This document shows positions 26,453-37,186 of a DNA stretch of 49,460 bases, in pieces. The position numbers and the translations under genes were made by a program. This DNA is from Ectocarpus siliculosus (Eukaryota; Sar; Phaeophyceae; Ectocarpales; Ectocarpaceae), in contig FN648657.1 in NCBI GenBank assembly GCA_000310025.1, positions 8,509 to 57,968 on the forward strand, given 5' to 3'. The notes under the pieces are model-generated. The model was not told where the DNA came from and did not search any database. It worked only from the letters and a program-made list of their open reading frames with translations. Each line of letters begins with the position of its first letter. The stretch's first letter is position 1.

Positions 26453-29400
26453 CTAGTCGTCGTAGCCTTGCAACAACACCCGAAAAGAGTACGCCCCGAC
26501 CCCCTGCAGGAACACGCCGGTCGTTATCCCCAGCCACGCCACGCTGATGTAGTCGTCGAAGGCGGCGATCAGGGACATGAGCCACGCCAGGAGGACGTAG
26601 TGGTAGTCCCACTCGTCCCCCCTGCTGTAAGCGAACGCCGAGAAGAGAACAATGTACACCATGATCACGGTGATCGATGCCATGTACTGCAGGTATCGGT
26701 TTTCTGCTCGAGAAGGCGGAGGGGGCTCCGCAACCTGCCCTGAGACCATCCCCCACCCCAGCCACCCCCCGGGCAAGAACTTCCAGGCGAGGAAGTAGTG
26801 GTAGGCGAACACCAACGCGACCAAGACCAGGAGGATGATGGACAGTGCTGCTTCCGCGGGCGATAGTTCCCCTCCGGGGTCATGCAGGCCCTCGAACCCG
26901 TCGTTGTTCATGAGGGCGGAGGTAGCAAGACCGCTGTTTCGACAGTGGTAAGGTGAAAACACGCACAAGACAGCCGGTTGTCATTTAGCTATTTTGAGAC
27001 GTGCCCGGGATTAACGGTAGCGGGCAAGTGAGCCACAAGGATGGACGCCTTTCACGCACGACTACGTCGCGAGAACACGCGCTGTGTATATACGAACTGG
27101 AGGGGGAATGAGATCAAAACCATGGCCTACGTCAGAAACGTGGGCCTGTTATGGGTACGGATTTATTTCCAGGGTGAGAGGGGACCGATAGAGAAACAGG
27201 AAGAAAACAACCCTCAAAGCAGGCAGCCCGCGGCTCTTGGCCTGTCGAAGGGACTTTTCGCCAGTGGAAGATAGAACGCGTGAAGACACCGCGCTAGACA
27301 TCGTGGAACAAAGAGACGGAGAGTGCATATGGCTGCTGCTGCTGCTGCTGCTGTTGTTGTTGTCTTTGTATTCCCAAAACGAACCCTGCCCATCTCTGCT
27401 CAGCACCTTTGACTGCCCTTTCACTTCCCCTTGTGCACCCTCTAGAGTATGCGACACTCGCCGTGTGCCCTCAAAGTTGTTGGTGGTGAAAAGATTGTAC
27501 ACCTGTGACTTCCGCTTCCCCCTCCCTGCTAACCCGTCCGGAAATACGCATATCTCCCCCAGCAGTGAGAATCGAAGCCCCCTCATTTCACGATGATGGA
27601 CAGCGTCCTTTGGACCGCATCCCAACCGTTTTCACTATTATCTTCAGCGCCTGGAGGGCCTGGCGATGTGCTTCTACTGTCACTGTGAGACAGCGTTGTG
27701 AACTCAGGATGGTCGCGCCTACTCGCGCAACATCGAACAGATTTGAGTTGATGAAACGAATGGGATCGGCGGGAACGTGCTTCAAAATCTTCCGGCGAGT
27801 AACCAAAGCATACAGCAGTCGTATCGCCGGGTGTGTGTCGCGGGCGTGGCAGCGTTTCCTTGCCAAGGGGTGTCGCAAGGCAAGAAGGCCCGGGAGCATG
27901 ATGAGTTCGTGCAGTGAATTCACTGTCGGTGCCATATACCAATGTTGTACGCTGTAGGAAAACCTGCATTCGGCCCACGGAAAGCAGACTCACCTCGCTA
28001 TCACCAAAACAGGAAAATACATCTTCTTCGACAGGGCGTGGTACCTGTTTTCGTTGAGAATGCCGCACAAAAATGCCTGTGCGAGAACGACGAGACGGTG
28101 GGGGCAAGATCGTCGGTTTCCTGGTGAGGATACGTATCGGTATGTAGGAATCCTTCAGCGGGCTTACCAAATATAGGGCAGGTTTGTTGAAGGAGTACAC
28201 GAACCGTGGTATATTGAAGACGCTTCGAACTACCATGGATTTCATAGGGTTCGCTAAAAAGTACCGGTACTGCGGAAGCACGAGGCTCGCGAACGAGAGA
28301 ACGAGACAAGTCGTTCGACCACCCTGTCGACTCTAGGCGTTCACACAGAGACGTCAACAGAGAGGTAAATAGATATCGCAGCGTACGACAAGGGAGTAAG
28401 CGGACACCTGGGAGGCTTCTAGTGGTCAGCCAGCTTGAGGAGCTACAGCACAACAGAATCTGTATATATTGACGGAGAAAGGCAGAGACACAAAATAGCA
28501 AGGCAAGGAAATGTCTGAGGCGAAAAGGCCCTCTACCAAGTTGGACTCTATCTCTTTCCTCGGGGGGCAGGTAAAAAAACGAAGGAGGCATTTCGGAAGT
28601 ATTGCATTCACCCCATTGGGCCTTGGTTTCGACGCCAAATGTATTTTCCACCTCAGAAGAAAGAATAGACAGAGGTGCTGAAAAAGTGACAAAGTGTACT
28701 TGTGTAGACGAACAGCTACATATGTCCACCTATAGGCCATGCGGGCAGCCCGCGACATGGTGGTGGCCACAGACAGAGTCTCGGAAGGGTCGATGGGTGG
28801 TCACACTGCGGCCGGTAGGGCAGGTAGCCTTAGACCTACAAATAACAGCCGCTCCCGATGATTGAGAAAAAATCTTGTATTGAGAAAAAAACGTTTGGTC
28901 GGCGAACAACCATTGGCCGAAACGTTTCCTTTCATCACGCGAACGTGTATTGTATGCAAGGCGTGTGATCGAAGGAAACCTGGGGTTTGAGGCGCGGGAC
29001 TGAATCGTACAGCAGTGCAGCAGTGGCAAAGGAAGCAAGAAATTGTGGGGGAGTTTCATCGGGGGATTGGATAAGCAACGGCGGTGATGACGTAGTGGAG
29101 TACAATTGCAGCAGCAGCAGCAGCAAGCAGCAATAAGAAGTGCACACTGCACCTGCTCCTGTGAAACCAAGGAGTGATCTGCCGTAGAGGTCACCGCGTG
29201 GTGTTAGGAACGGTCAGGGGTGGGCTTCGGTTAGGTGATTGAGCGGAAAACCATAAAAAATGTCAGGCCCTTCGAAAAAACAAATTTCACGCGCATGGGC
29301 AAAGCGGCTGCAAGGACGGCATAGACTGACTGCTGCTGTGTTGGAAACAGGAAATGCGGCCTTGAAGAACTTCACACGAGGTTGACGCCGTACGTGAGGA

Positions 29401-32400
29401 CCTGGAGCGCGAGGGTATAGCGTGTGGGTTTGTGGGCCGCGGTGTGTAAGCCTATAAATTGTTGGCCCTGCGTGTGTCCGATTACAGGCGTGGAAACATT
29501 GTGTGAAGTTACTTGACAATACACCAGACGGCCAAAACGTTTCGGCGTTCGGATCCGAACGCCGAAAACGTGGTGGTGAATATGTTGATCATAGAACAGA
29601 CTGAGAAAACGTTTCCGCGTTCCGATCGGAACGCCGAAACTGCATTGGCTCACTTTCACGTGTTTGAGGTTTCGGAGGAACGGGCCGACGGCAGCAGACC
29701 AGCGTGATGTTTCAGAAAAATCCAAATCTGCATTTAAACCTCCGCTGGACAAATATTTCCCCGGCAATACCGTTTGGACACGAAATAACCCCCAATGAAT
29801 TCCGAATGAACCCTTCGGTCGTGTCTATGGTTGTCTGAGTTCCGACCAAACCCTCGGAGGTATTTTTTGCCACTCCAAACCTGAATTTTTAGTTTCACAC
29901 CTCCCTACTATCTTCTTTCATCGCGGTCGATGTGGATAGAATAGCAGAGAGAGGTTGTTGCCCGCGATGACCCTTTTCGTAAGTCTACCTGACCAGACAC
30001 TCCATGGTCCTTAGTAGTCCAGACAATCTAGCCTTCTTCGGCGCCGTAGCTGGCCCTGCCTCGGACCCCATCGAATTGGAGAAACTTCATCATCCTCTCC
30101 AGGCGCAGGAGAGCTTGCTTCTACGCCGCCGACAGAGCTTCCAAAAAAACGTCGGCGTGCCGAATCGAGGGATGTATCCTCCGTGGTCGCGGACAGTTGC
30201 TGCCTACAGCAATGTGGCAGGAAGTTTTCTGACCCTACAGAGAAGGACTACAGCTTAGAGCCGCTCAAGGCCGAGCAAGGCCGAGTGCCAGCAGTTTCAA
30301 GATTTGGAGAGCGAAGCCGCACGGAAGAGCTTCGCCATCCAACATGTTCCACTCCAAGCAAGCACAAGCACAGGCTGCATAAAGTCAATCGGAGGGCGTG
30401 TGGAAAGTTCTTCAAGGCTGTGTTTCTGTTTCCAACTACAGCAGTCTATGCCGGCTTTGCGGTCGCTTTGCCTAAGCGGCGTGAAATTTGTTTTTCCGCC
30501 GGGCCTGGCATTTTGGTATGTTCTCGTGGGAGGAAACGTTTCGGCCAATTGTTGTGCGCCGACCATTTTTTTTTTCTCAGTAAAAGACTTTTTCTCAATC
30601 ATCGGTAGGGCAGGTAGCCTTAGACCATTTAAAGATCAGTCGTCCAGCTGCCTCAACTACTCTATTTTCAGCATACTCTAACGATCAGTGAAAATGGTCA
30701 GTGAGAGGGCTTTAGCTGGTATTTGTACTTCTCTGTTATTCTCTGTCCCGCCCTCATGTGAGCCCTGCCGGGTCACTAGAGCTCCTGTTTCCCTCACAAT
30801 CACACCAGCACTCCAGCACACCAGCACACTATTACGAAGCGGCTTCCGAGGTTCGGGCGAGGGTACGAGGAGGTGATGTGTATTAACATGCATGCATAGT
30901 CTGTGCTATGTTGTTGCACTCGTCTATGCAGCTGTTGCGTGGTGTAGCAGCTGACACGATGAGTGTTGGATCTTGGGAAGGTACGATGGTAAAAAGATTG
31001 ATGCACCATACCACTGTATCCTGGCTTAGTCTGGGTATGAAATACCCTTTGTGCAGCCCTCCGCTATTTTGGATCAGTGGCTGCCTAGGTTCGGGCGAGG
31101 GTATACGTGGTGATTTGAGTTTAATATAAGTGCCTGCGGTACTGCGGCTCCGCAGTTATTTCTGAAAAAATTCTCTCAGCGCAGAATCTTCCGGGGCCAA
31201 TCTGCGGCTTGACGCAGAAAAATGTTTTGGCCGCACGAGGCGAAAAAAGGTTTTTTGCACCACCACAAATATCACTTTTACGCTTATTTTGATGATTCTA
31301 CGAAGCAACAACCCTCCGGCAGTCCTACGTGATCCTTCCGGGCCTCCGGGGGGGGGGCTGCGGGGGGCCGCATCTCGCCTTCGGAGCCAGCGCAGACTGA
31401 ACCTCCGGACTTTTTAAACGCTGCCTGTGATGTCTGCCTCTGTGAAATAGAATGTAGAGACATCAGGTTTGGCGTTTGCATTTAGCACATTGCGCATTTT
31501 TCGAATTTCGGCCCGCTTCCCGAGGCCTGTAGGTTTTACCCGCTGGGACTGACGCCCCTTTCCCAGTGGCCAGCCCGTTAGCGCGGTCGATGCTTAAAAG
31601 ACAGTCTACTGAACGCTTCCCAACACCCGGCGTGGAGGGCCACACAGGGCGGCAACTCCACGGCTTGCCACCGCCCCAGCATTTGCAAATGACCAATCAA
31701 TGATCCGTCAGTACGCCTGAAGGCCCAAATGGGTTAAGAGAAAAACACTTTCTCCCTCCCGGCCGGATCAACTTTACGGAAGGTGGCAGCGCACTGCCTG
31801 TTCGATGAAAGCCCCCCCACGACTCTAAAGTCAGTTTAGAAAATGCGTGCATTCCCGGGCTAAGAATGACCCAACCAGCGGGCCGCGTGCTCCTATTTAG
31901 ACCTTGCACGCGCACACACGGCGGTGGAGATATTCATTTCAGCGTTCATATCGAGCGCGTTGCGAATTCGAATTTCAGCTCTTTCCACGGACCGGCGTCT
32001 TTCATTGGTCAGCAGGTATCCAACCATTGTCGATGCTACTCTGTCCCGTACTGGAACTGGTACTCTATACTTGGTACAATGTTAAGTGCAGTACAGCAGT
32101 CCACCGCGAAGCCCGCCAGGCCGCGAAGCCAAACAAAAGAACTTGCCTGGCCCACCGCGAAAACCAACAGAAAAGGCAGCTCTGCCAACACGTCCATGGC
32201 GTCCGTGGCCCTTGTGCAGTTTTCAGGGACCCCAACCTGTGAAGCAGACAACCACGCGCGGGGTAAAGCAGTTGAACAGCAGTTGCTGAAAATGTTCCTG
32301 CCGTTGCGATAAACCATAGTCTAAGAGCGTCTGCCGCGTGTTGCTGCTGACATCATGTGCAGGCGAGGCGGCAGCTAGGAACAACAGGGTCCAAGCCAAT

Positions 32401-32619
32401 GCTAGGGCAGACTCTAATCCACCAACATTGATGACAACTTCCCCGCCGAGAGCAGCACCAGCCCTGGGCTGCATGCCCGAACATCACTTCCTCCAGGGAG
32501 ACCGCGCAATGCACTGGCTGTACCTCGCATGACGCCGCCATCAGAGCGTAAAAAAAGATGTAAAATCCAACCCAGCTTGCTGCCTTGACGCCTTGCTCGG
32601 CATCCCAAACCACAGCCAT
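26453..32619 (-). CDS. Multi-pass membrane protein of unknown function, copy A
   Basis: Proposed exons on the minus strand: 32619-32524 (MAVVWDAEQGVKAASWVGFY), 32236-32147 (ending AELPFLLVFAVGQ), a missing small exon, 28044-27994 (YHALSKKMYFPVLVIA), and 26933-26453 (from GLATSALMNNDGF to the stop after LLQGYDD). The protein would have about six hydrophobic segments, including LSIILLVLVALVFAYHYFLA, YHYVLLAWLMSLIAAF and SVAWLGITTGVFLQGVGAYS. It is clearly paralogous to the gene at 37187-39558. The second exon ends at a GC donor (CAG|GCAAGT). Exon 2 ends in phase 0 but the 28044 exon begins in phase 2, so one exon is required between them; I could not find it. The 4.1-kb gap is full of repeats. 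Function unknown. Confidence 0.72.
27329..27360 (+). repeat. CTG/TTG trinucleotide microsatellite
   Basis: Consecutive GCTGCTGCTG triplets changing to TTGTTGTTG, in the intron of membrane gene A. A similar GCAGCAGCAG run occurs near 29107-29127. Confidence 0.9.
28857..29378 (+). repeat. Left arm of an inverted repeat, split by an insertion
   Basis: The segments 28857-28945 and 29256-29378, read together, match the reverse complement of 30398-30603. Shared blocks include GATGATTGAGAAAAA, TTGGCCGAAACGTTTCCT, AACAAATTTCACGC, GGCATAGACTG and GGCCTTGAAGAACTT. The intervening 310 bp (28946-29255) is absent from the other arm and looks like a later insertion or a large indel. It lies in the long intron of membrane gene A. 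Confidence 0.75.
29540..29640 (+). repeat. Pair of long palindromes in a direct repeat
   Basis: 29540-29567 is a perfect 28-bp palindrome centred on GTTCGGATCCGAAC. 29611-29640 is a 30-bp palindrome with one mismatched pair, centred on GTTCCGATCGGAAC. Each is preceded by a related sequence (CAGACGGCCAAAACG and CAGACTGAGAAAACG), so the two are diverged direct repeats about 72 bp apart. Confidence 0.85.
30398..30603 (-). repeat. Right arm of the inverted repeat
   Basis: Uninterrupted inverted copy of the element at 28857-29378. Immediately outside it, at 30603-30626, is a 24-bp block beginning CGGTAGGGCAGGTAGCC that also occurs at 28813-28836 in the same (not inverted) orientation. Confidence 0.75.
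30847..31114 (+). repeat. Short direct repeats (GGTTCGGGCGAGGGTA)
   Basis: GAGGTTCGGGCGAGGGTACG (from 30847) and TAGGTTCGGGCGAGGGTATA (from 31086) are near-identical and both continue into a GTGGTGAT/GAGGTGAT sequence. They may be termini of the intervening 240 bp. Confidence 0.6.
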
Positions 32620-34361
32620 GGCTTCTGCCCGTTACGCGAGTGCTGTGCCACGAACAGTGCTTGTGCACCCCCTGCGGGTCAGGGGCTGCAGTCGTGTATG
32701 CATAGATGGTTGCCTACCAGGCGAGAAGAAAACCTGACAGTCCCGTTTGGCGGATGTTCTCTTTGTTGACCCGAAGTCTTGACGATTGACGACACACTTA
32801 TCTGCTGGGCATCGACCATGACGATTCAAAGTGCAGTTTTCGGGAGACATCCGGTGAGGAACGATGCAGGACTACAGCAGTAGTTCGCGGGAAAAACAAG
32901 AACCATCGCAAAGCGAGCTCCGGCCTGTTCCGGCAAGTTCCGGGCCACATGCCAGTCTTCCTGTGAGCCTCCTCTTATATATATGAGGAGCGGGGTGGGT
33001 CATTCCTACAAAGAATGGGCGATAGACTGCTGTTCAGATAGAGTGTAATTATAACACGTAGTCTACAGCAGTTGTTACCGTTTTGGTGCGAATCTATTTG
33101 ATTTCTCTATAACTGTAGTCTACCACGGTTTGTGACGGGCGACACGCAAATTACAGCAGTACAAAATTCTTCCTGTGTTTATGGACAGGGCAGGATCGGG
33201 TCGGCGGCATTTTGAAAAAGGTTTGTACGTCTAGTAAAACTACTGGTCTCTGATACTGCTGTTGTTGTGCCTTCAGTACAGAAACAGCATAGTACAATGG
33301 CCACCTCCATCTCGTACAGTCCGCAACATGTCTCGCTACACGTTCTGCCATCGCAGTCGTGTCCTTCAACGTTTTTTCCCCCTGTGTCAACCCCACCGTG
33401 CGGTTGACACTTTGTTCGTTCTGGCTCCTGTGCTCCCGTTTAGCCGATCGTACATAGTTGGCTGACCTTCTCTTCCTCCTTCCGCCAGGCGACCATGACC
33501 CTCCCCGCCCCCCGTGCTGTAGCACCTCCGCTTACCAAGGCACCCCCTCCTCTGCTGCAAGACTCCAGATGGCACGAGGAATCCCGTCCTCCTGTCGTCG
33601 TCCGTGGATTGTTCGGCTGTGTGTGGCGCCGAATTCTTGGGAATCGGCCCTCCGGGCACACACCCCTCCTCCCCCACGAGTTTCCCACACATCATTTGCT
33701 TCGGGAGCCGCCCGTCCGGTTGTCTGACCACGGTTCTTGCGAATGGCAGTCGCCGTAGCCGGACGGTGGCCTCCTAACCGTGGCATCCACCCTTAGGCGC
33801 AGCTAGCTGCCGATATTTGCCGCGCGTGTGTGCGGTACCCTACAAATTTATGTCGTAAATTACATGTCAGGTTGTATATCCTCCTCAGGTCGCGCCGCGG
33901 GGGCCGTGTATAGCACCCGCTTCAGAGGTCCGACCCTTAGTTCTGCACGATGTGTTTTGTCTGTCCAAGAGGCTCCGGGAATACGTGCGGATGTACGCCC
34001 GCGCAGCTCTGCTTCGGTGGTTAATATCCTGCGCGAGCTTTCCGCCTTTTCTGAACCGGCCACCCTGGTATCGGAGCTTTCCCGCTGCTTCAATCACCAG
34101 AGAGGTGCCTATGGTGGTAATAGTGGCTGACGCGCCCCGCTCGTCGGCTCCTTCACCGACACCCGATTCGGAGAGCCTCTGTGTTCTTCGCCGACAAACC
34201 AAGGCTCCAACAACGTTCACGATGATGTCCGTCGTCCTCGCCAGCTATTCGGATGATCTCGGTACTCGATGGGTGGTAGCCAGCGTCGTCGGCGTAGGAT
34301 ATTCCCCAAACCATCCTACGTAATTGTGCCAGCAGGGTCCCTGCCCTCACGCTCACGCCAG

Positions 34362-34542
34362 CCTCCTCCTTGAGGTATACCAGGCTCCTCCTTGAGGTAT
34401 ACCAGGCTCCTCCTTGAGGTGTACCAGGCTCCTCCTTGAGGTATACCAGGCTCCTCCTTGAGGTGCACCAGGCTCCTCCATGAGGTATACCAGGTTCTTG
34501 AGGTATACCAGGCTCCTCCTTGGGGTATACGAGGCTCTTGAG
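34362..34542 (+). repeat. Minisatellite, 22-bp unit
   Basis: About eight head-to-tail units of CAGGCTCCTCCTTGAGGTAT plus AC, with single-base variants (GTGTAC, GTGCAC, CATGAGG) and two shortened units near the right end. Because 22 is not a multiple of three, the frame through it cycles every three units. Confidence 0.92.
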
Positions 34543-35847
34543 GACGGCGTCTCTTGCGCTACCCTGAATGAACTGAATCGCGCAAGGATAATCTTGATGG
34601 CCGCTGCGAAGACGGTGTTGAACAGTAGATCAGCACACATCAAACCCTTGTCGCAGTTCCTGTGTGGCCTCAAACCGGCCACGGAGCTCCCCGCCACCCA
34701 TCCATGCGCACCCGGACTTGCGTGCCGTCGTGGAGTTGGCGGAGAATTGTGGCAACGCTGTTACACGCTGTGTGTGGTTTGTCCGTGACGGATTGTCATG
34801 GTGCATCATGCTGTGCCTTCGCGCAGTGGCAGGCAACAGCAACTAAGCTCATCTTCGATTTGACAGAAAAATAGTGCGTTTCACGGAGGGAGGTTGGTCT
34901 TTGGGACAATTTTAGGGTGGTCCGGGCGCAAGCACACACATGGAGGAAGATATGCAAACGGGGATATGGTGGACAATGCGTGCTTTGTTATGTGGTACTC
35001 GTTGGGTAACTGCGCTCATGCTGGTGGAACCTCTGTAACCACAAGTTGAGGCAATATCGTCGACGGAAACGATACAAGTACATGCATCGAGTGTGTGCAG
35101 CTGCAACTGTACATGAGGAAGAAATCATTGCCGTTTCGACCCAAAAAAAATGCTTGCGCTAATCGCTCTTCACCGTGGCGAGAACTCCGGATCTTTTCAC
35201 ACTACACCCTCTTCCTGCCGACGGGCATTTTCCTTGCAGAAAAAACATTTTACGATGAAACCCTGGGACCGCTACTCACTTTCTTCTTTAACCAACATAC
35301 AGCTCCAGGACTGGTGTTGAAGCCATAGAGGATTTTAACGTTTGAACCAAACCATGGTGCAATCTACGAAGGCGTCAAGCGCGTGTCCATCAAATGCCCC
35401 CTGACCCTCCGTCGCATCATCTCCCGAGCTGAACCTCCGCCTGATACCCCTACATCATGTGGCCACCTCAAATGCCTCGGGAACGAAAACCCGGGGTGAG
35501 AGGATCATCGACGCACGAACAACCAAGTTAACCAGGGCCAGTGCTGCTGACGCCTATCAAACGCATGATTGACAAATGGAAACATATCGTTGTAGATCCG
35601 TTTGGTATGTCATTGTACTGAACATGAAACCTTTGTGCAGCGTCGGACTCTCGAGACACGATGAAGCATGTCAAGATGTGGAAAAACATGTTCAGGACAA
35701 AATCAATTCCAGCCAGATCGAATCAAGCAGCCGATACAACCCGAATCAATCTTGAGCACGGTATCATCGCGAAACCAGGACATCAGCCGTTCGAACCGTC
35801 CACCCTCTCGCTCTCCTCTTCACTCCCGTTGGACAACGATTATCTAC

Positions 35848-36017
35848 CGTGCCGAATCAGAGAATCTGCAGACCAGTAGTCTCCCTCTCTCATCCACAAG
35901 GTGGATCGACACCTCGTCGCCCTCGACAAAGTTACCAACTTTGTCGGCAAACAGTCGGACGCTGTCGTTCGACACGTGCGACAGCAGGTCGGCGTCATGG
36001 GGCGACGGGTGCGTTGC
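35848..36017 (-). CDS. Exon-like block of an unidentified gene
   Basis: On the minus strand this stretch reads in one frame as ATHPSPHDADLLSHVSNDSV, RLFADKVGNFVEGDEVSIHL and VDERGRLLVCRFSDSA. Codon choice is like that of the confirmed exons and the middle looks like a small beta-rich fold (GDEVSIHLVD). It ends at CACG|GTAGAT in phase 2 and may begin after ACGAG at 36018, or a little further upstream. I could not connect it to other exons or name a family. It may be part of a gene whose other exons lie between 33 and 37 kb. Confidence 0.45.
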
Positions 36018-37186
36018 CTCGTAATTGATGTCGGTGGAGAGGCGGGGCTACCTCTTTTCCCACGCCGGCGGCACGCTATGAGTGCACGAGCTTGGTTGTC
36101 GGTTTGCTGAAGGCCAAAAGCCCGCAAGTACATGCCGCGCGTTGTGAGTGTGTTGTAGTGTGTATGTCGCTATTTAACAAAGTCTTGCAGGCGAGAAGCG
36201 ACGTAGTGTACAAATTAATTTATAGCCGACTGTTGGTGGTTCTATCACACAAGATCGCTTTTTCTCCAAAGCTACTTCTCTACAGTCCAAGAGCAGACAA
36301 CCCTCAAAACCCGCGTTCAGACCAGGCAATCAACAATCATCGCAAGGGCTCTGTGGCCGCCGCAAGAAGAAAACAGGAAGGAATGGCTGGCCATCTACAT
36401 TTTCAGCTCTGGAGAAAAGCACAACCCACGTTGGGCACACACGAGTAAAAAGAAGAACACACGAAGAAGCTAAACGCACGTAGCGATGTCCTGCCTAAGG
36501 CCTTGAAAACAATCTTGGCACGTCTACGCACGCACACAACACAACAGACACACAAGGAGGCTTCACAGCTGAACTTCTGCAATCCAGAACACGCTATTGT
36601 GCAACACGTCGCGTTTCTAGATCATTCATCGCTCGTGAGCAGAATCAGATGCATGTTTAGCCATTCGTTTGGCGTTTGCTACCGATACAGAACCCATGGT
36701 GTCTGTCCCTCTTCACGACGATAAAAACTGTTGCGTGTTGATCTCACAATTGATCTGCACCTCGCAAAAGTGCTTAGCCCCAGGTGCCGGGGAGACTGCA
36801 TGCACGCCTCTTTCGACCATACGCTAGAAACCCCCTTCGTCACAAGCTTCCGCACTGTACAAACTAGTCGATATTCGGGCAGAGTATTTTCATGTTGAAA
36901 TTTTGGGCTAAGCGGCTCGCCATGACAGCGGTTTCCTTTATACTGCCCTGAGAACCATCGAACACTCAAAAAAGTCTCACACAATTAACATTCACGAACT
37001 GCGTGTGTCCAACCGCTTTCTTTCACAGCACACGCTGCGATAAGACAGCCCACAAGGAAGGGAGGTTTCAACCCCGTACACTCCGATGAGACGAAGACCT
37101 ACTATTACTCCTTCGTGAAGAGCAGTGGACACTTCAAGAACAGCTGTTTGAGTACGATCGCAGCCGATTGATATCCTATGCTTGCC

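Larger units (their letters stand above)
32620..37186. other. Region between the two membrane genes, mostly without supported genes
   Basis: About 4.5 kb upstream of gene A and downstream of gene B. It contains several TACTGCTGTAG/CTACAGCAGTA-type motifs (32870-33170), a minisatellite (34362-34542) and one exon-like block (35848-36017). GC-rich segments at 33490-33760 and 33880-34220 have overlapping open frames on both strands, none convincing. They could be decayed mobile-element sequence, but nothing diagnostic is visible. Confidence 0.5.

Noticed and set aside
26363-26743. A 126-codon plus-strand frame
   Set aside because: It is antisense to the last exon of membrane gene A, whose minus-strand frame is conserved in copy B.
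27583-28281. A 232-codon open frame on the minus strand
   Set aside because: It overlaps open frames on the other strand, has no recognisable motif, and runs through a shorter exon (27994-28044) that matches the paralog in a different frame. It is intronic.
33495-33758. An 87-codon plus-strand frame starting MTLPAPRAVAPPLTK
   Set aside because: It is GC-rich with equally long frames on both strands. Nothing diagnostic supports a gene or a mobile-element protein.
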